Of a DNA stretch of 64,000 bases, positions 8,219-16,694 are shown in pieces (within the stretch, counting starts at the first letter, position 1; each line of letters opens with the position of its first letter). The notes beneath the pieces are model-generated. The model did not search any database and had not been told where the DNA came from. It worked only from the letters and a program-made list of their open reading frames with translations. The stretch lies in NCBI RefSeq assembly GCF_003330845.1, contig NZ_CP026121.1, positions 2,957,501 through 3,021,500 on the forward strand, in the 5' to 3' direction. The DNA comes from Streptomyces sp. Go-475. Its GTDB lineage: Bacteria > Actinomycetota > Actinomycetes > Streptomycetales > Streptomycetaceae. The translations under genes and the position numbers were made by a program.

Positions 8219-8824
8219 TCAGCTCGTCCAGAAGTCCCACCAGCGCGTCAGGACCAGCATGCCGACGACGCCGAGGTGCAGCACCGGCGGCAGCCAGGTG
8301 AACTCGTCGAGGAAGCGGCGCACCGGCCGAGGCGCGGGCAGGAAGGCGTGCCGCACGGCGAACGACGTCACGTACCAGAACAGCGGGATCGTCGCGGCCC
8401 ACGCGAGGCAGCACCACAGGCACAGCGCGTCGATCCGGTACAGCGACTCGAACTGCAGCCACGACACGAACCCCACACCGAACAGGCATCCGGCGTCGAA
8501 GGCCAGCCAGTACCAGCGGGGGAACCGGGCGCCGGCCAGCAGGCTCACGCCGACGCAGACGACGACGCCGTAGGCGACCAGTCCCAGCATCGGGTTGGGG
8601 AACCCGAAGGCCTCGGCCTGGTCGCTCTCCATGACGCTGCCGCAGGACAGGACCGGGTTGATGCTGCATCCGGGGGTGAAGTCCGGGTCCTCGAGCAGCT
8701 TGAACTTGTCGAGGGTGATGATCCAGGACGCCAGCAGCCCCGCCGCTCCCGTGACGACCAGCAGCAGGGCGAACGCCCGGCCGGCGCCCGCCGTGCCTGC
8801 CGCGTGGTGCGCGGGCGGGGTCAC
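8219..8824 (-). CDS. Vitamin K epoxide reductase (VKOR) family disulfide-forming membrane enzyme
   Basis: 201 residues with about five membrane helices. The VKOR signature is clear: the active-site CxxC sits in LCLWCCLAW in a C-terminal helix and the shuttle cysteine pair in CSINPVLSCGSVM after the first helix. VKOR reoxidises menaquinone-linked thiols and supplies disulfides to a periplasmic DsbA-like partner in actinobacteria. The start codon is GTG 8824, overlapping the stop of the upstream exported protein (GTGA), so the two genes are translated together. Its neighbours are chaplins, which need their conserved Cys pair oxidised outside the cell, so a dedicated folding role is plausible (inference). 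The enzyme family assignment itself is secure. Confidence 0.9.
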   Translation of the reverse strand: MTPPAHHAAGTAGAGRAFALLLVVTGAAGLLASWIITLDKFKLLEDPDFTPGCSINPVLSCGSVMESDQAEAFGFPNPMLGLVAYGVVVCVGVSLLAGARFPRWYWLAFDAGCLFGVGFVSWLQFESLYRIDALCLWCCLAWAATIPLFWYVTSFAVRHAFLPAPRPVRRFLDEFTWLPPVLHLGVVGMLVLTRWWDFWTS

Positions 8825-9105
8825 TTCGGCAGCGGAAGCCCGCCGAGCAGCCCGCCGTTCTGGTTCAGCTTCGTGGTCGCCTGCTTGACCGTGCTGAGCA
8901 CGGAGTCCTCGTTCTCGGTGTCGAGCGCGTTCGACTGGTGCTTGAGCGGCATCGGGTCGATGGGCTCCCGGGTGAGCGCGTTGACGGCGCCGTTGAGGCT
9001 GGTGGGGGTGACGGCGTCGGTGTCGTAGGCGGCGTGGGCGGGAGCGGCGCCGGCTGCGGCGACGAGGGAACCGGCGACGACGGCGGCAGCCTTCAGGGAC
9101 TTCAT
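8821..9105 (-). CDS. Small exported protein translationally coupled to VKOR
   Basis: 94 residues, ATG 9105. A Sec signal peptide spans residues 1-25 (MKSLKAAAVVAGSLV, ends APAHA). The mature part contains no cysteine and is Asn/Thr/Leu-rich: TPTSLNGAVNALTREP, VLSTVKQATTKLNQNG and a Gly-Leu-Pro end (LLGGLPLPK). It resembles small exported proteins found near chaplins in streptomycetes, but I know of no function. The stop overlaps the VKOR start by 4 bp. Lack of cysteine means it is not itself a VKOR substrate. The Gly-Leu-Pro ending is shared in style with the protein at 9247 (LAGLPSLPKAP), suggesting related surface proteins. Confidence 0.8.
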   Translation of the reverse strand: MKSLKAAAVVAGSLVAAAGAAPAHAAYDTDAVTPTSLNGAVNALTREPIDPMPLKHQSNALDTENEDSVLSTVKQATTKLNQNGGLLGGLPLPK

Positions 9106-9246
9106 CGTGAATCCTTTCTTCGGCGACGGGTGTCGCCGGCGGGGAATTCTGACGCCGTGCCTAACGAGGTCTGCGGGGAGCGGAAACCCCGTGGCCGGAA
9201 CCTCATATGAGTCGCTGAACCAGAAACCCGCTGAAACAGAAAGCTG

Positions 9247-9885
9247 TCAGGGTGCCTTCGGCAGCGAGGGCAGGCCGGCCAGGTCCGGGGCGGGCAGCCT
9301 GCTGCCGACCAGCGTGGCGGCGACGGTGTCGACGAGGTTGGACACGACCGAGTCGACGGCCGGGTTCACCTTGGCGGCGTCGCCCGAGGTCACGGCCTTG
9401 AGCAGCTCGTCGGTCGCCTTCTCCAGGGCGGCCAGCGCCTCGGCCGCGAGTCCGTCCGGCGCCTCGGCCCGGTCCTCGACGGGCGCGGGCAGCGTGCTGG
9501 CCTGCGGCAGCGGGCTGCTCGGGGTTGTGGCGTCCGGCTGGGCCACCGCCGGCGGGGCCGCCGGAGAGGTCGCGGTCGCCTGGTCGATGGCGTCCTGCAC
9601 CGAGGTGCCGAGCTTGGCCGCCTGGGAGGGCGCCAGCTGGCCGCCGTCCGCCTTGAGCACGGCGCTCAGCAGGTCGGCGACCGGGGTGAGCACGCCGCCG
9701 AGGTCGCCCAGGATCTCGACCTGGACGAGCAGTTCGTCCGCCTCGGGGACGGGGGCCCCGGACGCCGCGTGGGCGCGCTCCGGGGCCGATGCGCTGTCGG
9801 CGGCCAGGGCCGCGGGCCCGGTGACCCCGAGCAGCAGCGTGGCGCAGAGCGCGGAGGTCGCGATTCGCCGTGCGGGCAGACGCAT
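9247..9885 (-). CDS. Exported Ala-rich helical protein of unknown function
   Basis: 212 residues, ATG 9885 with a GAAAGGAA ribosome binding site. The signal peptide covers about residues 1-29 (MRLPARRIATSAL, ends PAALA). The mature protein alternates amphipathic helices (VQVEILGDLGGVLTPVADLL; KATDELLKAVTSGDAAK) with a Pro/Ala/Thr-rich linker in the middle, and ends LPSLPKAP. No cysteine in the mature part. Unknown family. It belongs to the run of minus-strand exported proteins from 10.4 to 7.5 kb and sits directly after a chaplin gene, so a developmental surface role is likely but unproven. Confidence 0.8.
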   Translation of the reverse strand: MRLPARRIATSALCATLLLGVTGPAALAADSASAPERAHAASGAPVPEADELLVQVEILGDLGGVLTPVADLLSAVLKADGGQLAPSQAAKLGTSVQDAIDQATATSPAAPPAVAQPDATTPSSPLPQASTLPAPVEDRAEAPDGLAAEALAALEKATDELLKAVTSGDAAKVNPAVDSVVSNLVDTVAATLVGSRLPAPDLAGLPSLPKAP

Positions 9886-10072
9886 GACGGTTCCTTTCGG
9901 TGGTGCGTCGGATCTTTGTGCCCACCGTGCGAGCGGCCGGAACGCTCCGCAACCGAGCGAACGCCCCAGGTCAGCACCGCACCCCCGGCCCGGCGGCGTC
10001 CCCCCTGGTGAGGCGGCGTGCGCGGTCCCGCCCGCCGGGCCGCCCCGCCGCCCCCGTTCGGCGCAACGCGAA

Positions 10073-10112
10073 CCGGCCGCCCTTCCGTGTGGTCCCACGG
10101 GAGGGCGGCCGG
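10073..10112 (-). terminator. Hairpin terminator after chpF
   Basis: The inverted repeat GGCCGCCCTTCCGTG / CACGGGAGGGCGGCC begins about 20 bp past the chaplin stop codon. Long GC stem, no U-tract. Confidence 0.75.
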
Positions 10113-10133
10113 CCAGGTGTTCCGGGAACGACG

Positions 10134-10373
10134 TCAGTCGTTCTCGCACTCGTTGCCGAACGCCGGGTTCAGCAGGCCGATGATGTCGACCGTGTTGCCG
10201 CAGACGTTGACCGGGATGTGCAGCGGCACCTGGACGACGTTGCCGGACAGCACGCCCGGGGAGTGGGCGGCGGCGGCCTGCGCGCCGGCGTCGGCGGCGG
10301 CGATGCCGGTGCTGCCCGCGACAGCGGCAGCGGCAGCGGAGGTCAGGACCAGGCCCTTCGCGATACGCGACAT
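10134..10373 (-). CDS. chpF: Short chaplin (ChpF-like)
   Basis: 79-residue exported amyloid-like surface protein. The signal peptide is residues 1-27 (MSRIAKGLVLTSAAAAA, cut before DAGAQ). One chaplin domain follows with SPGVLSGN, Cys58 in NVCGNTV and Cys76 in GNECEND, ending three residues after the second Cys, which is the canonical short-chaplin size. ATG 10373 lies behind AAGGAG. Its signal peptide start MSRIAK is identical to that of the chaplin at 5741, so the two are close paralogues. A sigma-BldN-like promoter and a striking hairpin lie in the 5' region (10393-10457). Position just before the polysaccharide cluster supports ChpF. Confidence 0.93.
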   Translation of the reverse strand: MSRIAKGLVLTSAAAAAVAGSTGIAAADAGAQAAAAHSPGVLSGNVVQVPLHIPVNVCGNTVDIIGLLNPAFGNECEND

Positions 10374-10392
10374 GGAGAGGTGCTCCTTGGGG

Positions 10393-10434
10393 GTTGACAC
10401 AAACATCCGGGCGGATGCCCGGCGTTGTGTCAAC
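10393..10434 (-). promoter_or_regulatory. Nested stem-loop in the chpF leader/promoter
   Basis: Perfect 10-bp arms GTTGACACAA (10393-10402) and TTGTGTCAAC (10425-10434) enclose a second perfect hairpin CCGGGC-ggat-GCCCGG. The outer arm overlaps the -10-like element, so it could be an operator in DNA or a leader structure in RNA. Confidence 0.55.
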
Positions 10435-10457
10435 GCGTGGCGTGCGCGCGAGTTGTG
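10430..10457 (-). promoter_or_regulatory. Putative sigma-BldN promoter of chpF
   Basis: Read on the minus strand: CACAAC (10457-10452), 16 bp, CGTTGA (10435-10430). The -10 is a perfect match and the -35 four of six to the reported CGTAAC-N16-CGTTGA consensus. Confidence 0.55.
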
Positions 10458-10789
10458 CCGCCAAAGGAGTGATCCCGGCGCAGGGGCGCTCTTCACGGTT
10501 CCGACACACTCGTCCGGTTTCTCCGGAATAGTACGGATGGCGACTACAGTTGCGCACCTCTCAACGCACCCCGACAGCAAGCAGATCGCACTCGTGACGG
10601 CCCCTGACCCGTCCGTCGAAAGGACCACGTTCCGCGAAGCCCTGCGGTGTGGTGGTGACCAGGTGGCCTTCCGGCTCGTTCCCCAGCGGAACGCGGCGTG
10701 CGCCGGCGCGCTCTTCGGCGCCGTCGGCATCCGGCAGTGAGGCGCGTTCCCGCCGTCCCGAGCGCCGTCCGTGAGCGAGGAAACCGCGC

Positions 10790-11953
10790 ATGCACCTGTC
10801 ACCGACCGACCCTCCGCCACGGGTCCTGCACGTCACCCAGCCCGTGGACGGCGGGGTGGCCCGGGTCGTGACGGACCTGGCCCGCGCCCAGCTCGCCGCC
10901 GGACTGCGCGTCACGGTCGCCTGCCCCGACAGCCCCCTCGCGGCCCGGCTCACGGCGCTCGGCGCGGACGTGCGGCACTGGGCGGCGACTCGCTCGCCGG
11001 GGCCGTCACTGATGGGCGAGGCGCGGCGGCTGGCCCGTGTCGTCGTGGACGTGCGGCCCGACCTGGTGCACGCGCACAGCGCGAAGGCCGGGCTGGCCGG
11101 GCGGCTCGCCGTGCGGGGGCGGATCCCGACCGTGTTCCAGCCGCACGCCTGGTCGTTCGAGGCGGTCGGCGGGACCACCGCGGCCCTCGCCCGCGGCTGG
11201 GAGCGGTCGGGCGCGCGCTGGGCGGCGAGGGTGGTGTGCGTCAGCGAGGCGGAGCGCCGGCTCGGGGCGGCGGCCGGGGTCCGGGGGCGGTGGAGTGTCA
11301 TCCCCAACGGGATCGACGTCGAACGCTTCCGGCCGGCCGCCGCGGACGCCGTACGGGCGAGCCTGCTGCCGGACGTCGATCCGGGGGCGCCGCTGGTGGT
11401 GTGCGTGGGGCGGCTGTGCCGGCAGAAGGGGCAGGACGTCCTGCTGACGGCGTGGGACTCCGTGCTGCGGCGGGTGCCCGGGGCGCGGCTGGCGCTGGTC
11501 GGCGACGGGCCGGACCACGGCCGGCTGCGGGCCCTCGCGCCGCGTTCCGTGCTGTTCGCGGGGGACGTCGCCGATGTCGTGCCCTGGTACCAGGCGGCGG
11601 ACCTGGTCGTCCTGCCGTCGCGCTGGGAGGGCATGGCGCTGGCGCCGCTGGAGGCCATGGCGTGCGGTCGGCCGGTGGTCGTGACGGACGTGGGCGGGGC
11701 CCGCGAGAGCCTGCCGCCCGGCCACGCGCCGCACTGCCTGGTCCCCGCCGTCGCCCCGGCGGCACTGGCCGGGGCCCTCGCCGAGTTGCTGCTCGATCCG
11801 CCGCTGCGCGAGTCGCTCGGCCTGCGGGCGCGCCGGCACGTCCTGTCCACACACGACGTGCGCCGCACGGCCCAGGCGGTCGCGGACGTGTACCGCGAAC
11901 TCCTGGGCGCGGACGCCGTGTCCACCGAGTACAGGGAGTCAGTCCACTCGTGA
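10790..11953 (+). CDS. GT4-family glycosyltransferase, first gene of polysaccharide cluster
   Basis: 387 residues, GT-B fold retaining glycosyltransferase of the GT4 type, transferring a sugar from a nucleotide donor to a lipid-linked acceptor at the cytoplasmic membrane face. The N-terminal acceptor domain opens VLHVTQPVDGGVARVV, a typical GT4 glycine-rich loop. The donor domain contains NGIDVERF, GRLCRQKGQD and the E-x7-E motif in WEGMALAPLEAMACG. The start at ATG 10790 gives full length. The stop overlaps the GTG of the sugar-phosphate transferase (GTGA), so the two are translationally coupled and head the operon. Donor and linkage cannot be deduced. Confidence 0.9.
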   Translation: MHLSPTDPPPRVLHVTQPVDGGVARVVTDLARAQLAAGLRVTVACPDSPLAARLTALGADVRHWAATRSPGPSLMGEARRLARVVVDVRPDLVHAHSAKAGLAGRLAVRGRIPTVFQPHAWSFEAVGGTTAALARGWERSGARWAARVVCVSEAERRLGAAAGVRGRWSVIPNGIDVERFRPAAADAVRASLLPDVDPGAPLVVCVGRLCRQKGQDVLLTAWDSVLRRVPGARLALVGDGPDHGRLRALAPRSVLFAGDVADVVPWYQAADLVVLPSRWEGMALAPLEAMACGRPVVVTDVGGARESLPPGHAPHCLVPAVAPAALAGALAELLLDPPLRESLGLRARRHVLSTHDVRRTAQAVADVYRELLGADAVSTEYRESVHS

Positions 11954-13364
11954 CCGCGGAAAGCACCGTTCCCCCTCCCGCCGGGCAGCCGCGGGACCCC
12001 GGATTCACGCCCGTGACGCTCCTGCCGCCGCGCGGCGCCGCGGCGGGCTTCCGCCTCCCCGTCCGGCGGCCCGCGGTCCGGGCCGCGTCACCGCTGCCCC
12101 TGCTCGCCGCGGACGGCGCCGCCGCCGTGCTGGGCGTGCTGGCGCTCACCGGCGGCCAGCGCCGCCCGCTGCTCGTGGCGGTGCTGGTGGCCGTATCGCT
12201 GCTGCCGCGCCCGCACCGGCCCGCGCGCGTGCCGGCCGTGCTGGACGAACTGCCCGCCGTGTGCGGCCGGATCGCCGTGGCCTGGCTGGCGCTCGGGGCG
12301 TTCGCGGCGGCGTACGTCCCGCACCACGCGCTGTCCGTCCGGACGCTGCTCACCGGTTTCCTGCTCCAGACCGCGGCGAGCTGCGCCGGGCGCGGCGCGG
12401 TGCACGCCTGGCGGCGCGGCCTGCTGCTGCCGCCGCGGGCCGCGCTCGTCGTCGGGCCCGCCGCGCGCGCGCGGCCGCGGCCGTGCTGCGGCATCCCCGG
12501 TACGGGGTGCGGCCGGTGGGGGTCGTCGCCGAGGAGCCGGACGGCGGTGAGGGGCTGCCGGTGCTGACCACGGGCGAGGAGGTCCAGCGGGCGATCGTCC
12601 AGAACGGGGTGTGCGAGGTGCTGGTCGTGCACCCGTCGGCGCGGGCCGGGCAGGGGCCGCTGCTGCGGGCGCTGGCCGAGTCGGGCTGCGCGGTGTGGGA
12701 GGTCGATCCGGACGTGCCGTCGTACCGGTCGCGGGACCGGCTCGCCGGGTTCTCCTGCCGTCGCCTGGACCTCGGGGCCGGGCAGCGCGGCAGTGCCGCC
12801 AAACGGGTTCTGGACGTCGTCGTGTCCGGGGCGCTGCTCCTCCTGGTCAGCCCGCTGCTGCTGGTGTGCGCGGTGGTGCTGCGGACGACCGACGGACCGG
12901 GGGTCGTCTTCCGGCAGGAGCGGATCGGCAAGGACGGCCGGCCCTTCACGCTGCTGAAGTTCCGCACCCACCGCCCGGTCGACGAGCACGAGTCGGCGAC
13001 TCGCTGGAGCGTGGCGGACGAACGCCGCATGCCGTGGTTCTGCCGTTTCCTGCGCCGCACCTCGCTGGACGAGTTGCTCCAGCTGTGGAACGTCCTGCGC
13101 GGCGACATGAGCCTGGTCGGCCCGCGGCCCGAACGCCCCTACTTCGTCGCCAAGTTCGGCCAGGCCCACCCCGGCTACGCGGACCGCCACCGGGTGCGGA
13201 CCGGCATCACCGGTCTCGCCCAGGTGCACGGGCTGCGCGGCGACACCTCGATCGAGGACCGGGCCCGGTTCGACAACGCGTACATCGACGACTGGTCGCT
13301 GTGGCAGGACGTCTGCCTCCTGCTGCGCACGGCCGCCGCGCTCGTGCGTCCGACGGGGAGCTGA
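11950..13364 (+). pseudogene. Initiating undecaprenyl-phosphate sugar phosphotransferase, frameshifted at a GC repeat
   Basis: Polyprenyl glycosylphosphotransferase that would start the lipid-linked repeat unit. As written it is split. The first frame runs from GTG 11950 (overlapping the previous stop) to a stop at 12567, giving 205 residues with the N-terminal membrane helices. The catalytic part continues in another frame from about 12470 to 13364. The reading switches inside GCGCGCGCGC (12463-12472). Removing one GC unit restores a continuous 470-residue protein, the usual length: ALVVGPAARA joins AAAVLRHPRYGVRPVGVV. The C-terminal domain has all family marks: KRVLDVVVSG, RQERIGKDG, RRTSLDELLQLWNVLRG, MSLVGPRPE and the GITGLAQVHG end. 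Either a sequencing slip, a true mutation, or a slippage switch. Confidence 0.85.
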
Positions 13365-13371
13365 GCGGCCG

Positions 13372-14715
13372 ATGATCCGGGCTGGGGCGCATGCGCCCGT
13401 CCTGCCGCTGCTGGCCGTCGTCGTCCTGCTCGCGCTGCCGCTGGGGCCGGGCGGCGAGGGCGGTGCCGGACCCGCCGACGCGGTGTCCGCGCTGGTGGTG
13501 CTGTACTGCGCGGTCCGTGTCGTGCGGGACCGGCGGCGACCCCTGTCCCCCGCGGTGGCCGTGGTGCTGGGCCTTCCGGTGCTCGGTGTCGCGGTCGCCG
13601 CGATGGGCGCGGTGTCGCCGGGCGAGGGGCTCGTCGGCCTCGGCCGCTACCTCCAGGTCTTCGTGCTGGTCCCGGCCGCCGTGCTGCTGCTCCTGCGGGG
13701 CCGGGGCGACTTCCGGCTGCTGGCCTGGTCGTTCGTGGCGCTGGCGGTGTGGCAGGGGGCGGTCGGCGTGCACCAGTACGCGACCGGGACCGGCGCCTCG
13801 TACCAGGGGCGGCCGGTGCGGGCCGTGGGCACGTTCGGGGCGCAGGACGTGATGGGCATGGCCACGGTGGTCTCCCTCGGGCTGGTGTGCGCGGTGGGTC
13901 TCGCGCTCGGGGCCGCGCCCGTACGGCAGCGGATCGTCGCGCTGGCCTGCGCGCTGGCGCTGCTGCCGCCGCTCGCGCTGTCCTTCAGCCGCGGGGCGTG
14001 GATCGCGACGGCGGTGACGGTCGCGGCGCAACTGCTGCTGGCCGGGCTGCGGCGGGCGCTGACGGCCGGGGCGGTGGTGGCCGCGGTGAGCGTCGTCCTG
14101 GTGGGGGGCTTCGGGCTCGGTACGGCGATGCTGCAGGAGCGGATCAGCAGCATCACGCGGGTCGCGGACGCGCCCGACCAGTCGGTGACCGACCGGTACA
14201 CCATGTGGGCGGCGGCGACCGGCATGTGGCGCGAGCACCCGCTGACCGGGGTGGGGCTGAAGGGGTTCCCCGAACACCGCGACTCCCACGCCTCGCTGGC
14301 CCTCTCGGCGGGCAGCGACACGGAGGGCGCGGGCGCGGGCTTCCGCAAGCAGCCGCTGCTGTCGCCCCACAACATGTACCTGCTCATCCTGGCCGAGCAG
14401 GGGCTGATCGGCCTCCTGGCCCTGGCGGGCAGCTGGCTGGCGCTGCTGCTGTGCGCGGTGCGCGCCCTGTGGCGGACCCGCCGGGCTCGCGGACCGGGCC
14501 TCGACTGCGGCCTGATCGCCTGCGGCCTGCTGGTCTGGCAGCTGACCGACTTCGCCTACGCCGACATCGGGGGCCCGTCGACGGTCCTCACCGCGATGTG
14601 CTTCGGCCTGGCGGCGTGGTGGGGCCTGTCCGCCGCGAACGTCCCGGCGGTGCCCGACCGGGATCAGGCCGGGGCGGACGCCCGGGGCCTGACGGAGGAG
14701 GCCCCGGCACGATGA
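13372..14715 (+). CDS. Wzy-like polysaccharide polymerase / O-antigen ligase family membrane protein
   Basis: 447 residues with about ten membrane helices. It carries the Wzy_C/O-antigen ligase pattern: SFSRGAWIA at the start of a helix, then a long extracytoplasmic loop with GVGLKGFPEHRDSH and PHNMYLLILAEQGLIG. Such proteins polymerise or transfer lipid-linked glycans on the outer membrane face. It begins 7 bp after the sugar transferase and its stop overlaps the flippase start (ATGA). The C-terminal 30 residues are hydrophilic. Polymerase is preferred to ligase because there is one such gene in a cluster with flippase and chain-length protein. Confidence 0.85.
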   Translation: MIRAGAHAPVLPLLAVVVLLALPLGPGGEGGAGPADAVSALVVLYCAVRVVRDRRRPLSPAVAVVLGLPVLGVAVAAMGAVSPGEGLVGLGRYLQVFVLVPAAVLLLLRGRGDFRLLAWSFVALAVWQGAVGVHQYATGTGASYQGRPVRAVGTFGAQDVMGMATVVSLGLVCAVGLALGAAPVRQRIVALACALALLPPLALSFSRGAWIATAVTVAAQLLLAGLRRALTAGAVVAAVSVVLVGGFGLGTAMLQERISSITRVADAPDQSVTDRYTMWAAATGMWREHPLTGVGLKGFPEHRDSHASLALSAGSDTEGAGAGFRKQPLLSPHNMYLLILAEQGLIGLLALAGSWLALLLCAVRALWRTRRARGPGLDCGLIACGLLVWQLTDFAYADIGGPSTVLTAMCFGLAAWWGLSAANVPAVPDRDQAGADARGLTEEAPAR

Positions 14716-16694
14716 CGGTGACACCTGAACAGAGGGACGCGAGCGGGGAAACGCCGCTGCCCCGGCCCGCGACCGCGAACGGGGCCGCCTCGGCTGCCCC
14801 AGGTCCCCCGGCCACGAGCGAGACCCGGGCCACCTCTCGGACTCCAGCTCCGAACAAGACCCCGACCGCCCCACGGACTTCGGCCACGAGCGAAACCCGG
14901 GCCACCTCTCGGACTCCAGCTCCGAACAAGACCCCGACCGCCCCACGGACTTCGGCCGCGAACGAGACCCGGGCCACCTCTCGGACCTCAGCCCCGAGCA
15001 GAACCCCCACCGCCCCCGAGCCCTCGGCCGCCACCGGGGCGTCCGCCCCGTGCCCCGCTTCCCCCGGCCCCCGAGTGCCCGCCGCAACTGCCCCTTCGGC
15101 CGCCGGCCACCCGTCGTCCCCCGCCGACGCCCCCGTCACCCGCGGGTTTCTCGCCCGGGCCACGCTGCTCACCGCCGTTCTCTCCGCCGCCGGGGCCCTG
15201 CTCGGGCTGGTGCGGGACCAGGCGTTGGCGCGGATGTTCGGGGCGGGGAGTGCGACGGACGCGTTTCTCGTGGCGTGGACCGTGCCGGAGTTCGCGGCCA
15301 CGCTGCTCATCGAGGACGGGCTGGCCATCGCGCTGATCCCGGCGTTCAGCATGGCCCTGGCCCGGCGCGCGCAGGGCGTTCCCGGCGACCCGGTGCGTGC
15401 GCTGGTCGCCGGTACGCTGCCCCGGCTGTCGCTGGCCTTCGCCGCCGTCGCCGCGCTCCTGGCCGTCTGCGCCCCGCAGGTCGTGCGCGTCCTGGCCCCG
15501 GGCCTGCCCGACCCCGCGCTCGCCGTGGACTGCACCCGGCTCACCGCCACCTGCGTGCTGACCTTCGGGCTGGCCGGGTACTGCAGCGCGGCCCTGCGCG
15601 CCCACCGCCGGTTCCTCGCCCCGGCGGCGATCTACGTCGCCTACAACACCGGCATCATCACCGCGGTGCTCGTGCTCGGCGGGCGGTGGGGCGTGCGCGC
15701 CGCGGCGTTCGGCGTGGCGGCGGGCGGCTGTCTGATGGTCGTCGCACAACTGCCGGTGCTGTGGCGCGAGTTGCGCGGACGGTCGGCGGCCGCTCCGGCC
15801 GGTGGGGAGGGCGGCGGGCGTCCGATGGGACTGGCCCTGCTCGCCGCCGTCCTGCTGTTCGCGCTGTGCCGGCAGTCCCAGGTCCTGATCGAGCGGTTCC
15901 TCGGCTCCACCCTGCCCGCCGGCGCCATCTCGCACCTGAACTACGCGCAGAAGGTCGCCCAGATCCCCATGACGCTGTCGCTGATGCTGTGCACGGTCAC
16001 CTTCCCGGTGGTCGCCCGCGCCCTGGCCGACGGCGACACCGAGCGGGCCCGCGCCCGCGTGGAACGCGATCTCGCCCTGGCCGCGTGCCTGGTGCTGGCC
16101 GGCGCGTCGGTCGTCGTGGCCTGCGCCCCGCAGATCATCGAACTGCTCTTCCAGCGCGGCGCGTTCACCGGCCGGGACACGACGGCCACGGTCCGGGTGA
16201 TGCGCGTGTACGCCTTCGGCCTGCTGGCGCAGACCCTGGTCGGCGCCCTGATCCGGTCGTACTTCTCGGCGGGCCGGGCCACCTGGTACCCGCTCGGCGC
16301 GATGGCGGCGGGACTCGTCGTCACCGCCGGTGCCGGCGCCTGGGCGGTGGGCCCCTGGGGCGTCATGGGGATCGCCGCCGCCAACGCCGCCGGCATCACC
16401 GTCACGGCCGCGCTGCTGCTCGCCGGCATGGGCCCCCGCAGCATCCCGATCCGCACCCGGCGCATGCTCTGCGAGCTGTGCCGGCCGGTCGGCGCGGCGG
16501 TGGCCGCGACGCTCGCGGGCGCCTGGGCCGCGGGCCGCTTCGGCTCCCCCGTCCTCGCTCTCACCGCCGGCGCGCTCACCGTCGCCGCCGTCTTCCTCCT
16601 GCTCGGCCGGGCCCTGGGCGACCAGGGCTGCGTCACCGCGCTGAAGTCCCTCCGTTCCGTCTCACGAAGGCTCCCTCATGGCCGCTCCCGTTGA
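14712..16694 (+). CDS. MurJ/Wzx-like lipid-linked oligosaccharide flippase with repetitive N-terminal extension
   Basis: 660 residues, much longer than the usual 500-540. The C-terminal 520 residues are a MOP-superfamily flippase of the MurJ/MviN type with about 14 membrane helices ([67 protein letters not shown]). It would move the lipid-linked unit across the membrane; a second, unlinked MurJ is expected to serve peptidoglycan. The first 135 residues are Thr/Ala/Pro/Ser-rich and contain three tandem 24-residue repeats ([20 protein letters not shown]). ATG 14712 overlaps the previous stop; an internal start is possible. The end overlaps the deacetylase by 17 bp. Confidence 0.85.
   Translation: MTVTPEQRDASGETPLPRPATANGAASAAPGPPATSETRATSRTPAPNKTPTAPRTSATSETRATSRTPAPNKTPTAPRTSAANETRATSRTSAPSRTPTAPEPSAATGASAPCPASPGPRVPAATAPSAAGHPSSPADAPVTRGFLARATLLTAVLSAAGALLGLVRDQALARMFGAGSATDAFLVAWTVPEFAATLLIEDGLAIALIPAFSMALARRAQGVPGDPVRALVAGTLPRLSLAFAAVAALLAVCAPQVVRVLAPGLPDPALAVDCTRLTATCVLTFGLAGYCSAALRAHRRFLAPAAIYVAYNTGIITAVLVLGGRWGVRAAAFGVAAGGCLMVVAQLPVLWRELRGRSAAAPAGGEGGGRPMGLALLAAVLLFALCRQSQVLIERFLGSTLPAGAISHLNYAQKVAQIPMTLSLMLCTVTFPVVARALADGDTERARARVERDLALAACLVLAGASVVVACAPQIIELLFQRGAFTGRDTTATVRVMRVYAFGLLAQTLVGALIRSYFSAGRATWYPLGAMAAGLVVTAGAGAWAVGPWGVMGIAAANAAGITVTAALLLAGMGPRSIPIRTRRMLCELCRPVGAAVAATLAGAWAAGRFGSPVLALTAGALTVAAVFLLLGRALGDQGCVTALKSLRSVSRRLPHGRSR
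14811..15026 (+). repeat. Three tandem 72-bp repeats in the flippase gene
   Basis: Units at 14811-14882, 14883-14954 and 14955-15026. The first two are almost identical at DNA level and the third is diverged. They encode 24-residue [15 protein letters not shown] blocks. The unit is a multiple of three, so copy number can change without breaking the frame. Confidence 0.9.

Larger units (their letters stand above)
10374..10789. other. 416-bp divergent region between chpF and the polysaccharide cluster
   Basis: The left 90 bp hold the chpF leader hairpin and sigma-BldN-like promoter. From 10537 to 10740 there is an open frame of 67 codons without ribosome binding site or recognisable family, which I do not call. 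The promoter of the rightward polysaccharide genes must lie in the remainder, but no clear -35/-10 pair stands out. Confidence 0.5.

Noticed and set aside
10537..10740. 67-codon plus-strand open frame before the polysaccharide cluster
   Set aside because: No ribosome binding site and no recognisable family, although third-position GC is fairly high; listed only as part of the intergenic region.
12261..13364. Catalytic half of the sugar transferase as an independent gene
   Set aside because: No credible start with a ribosome binding site, and the early part of that frame is meaningless. The two frames join at a GC repeat into one family-length protein.
14811..15026. CRISPR-like direct repeats
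   Set aside because: Repeats are contiguous without unique spacers, are 72 bp long and keep a reading frame; no cas genes.
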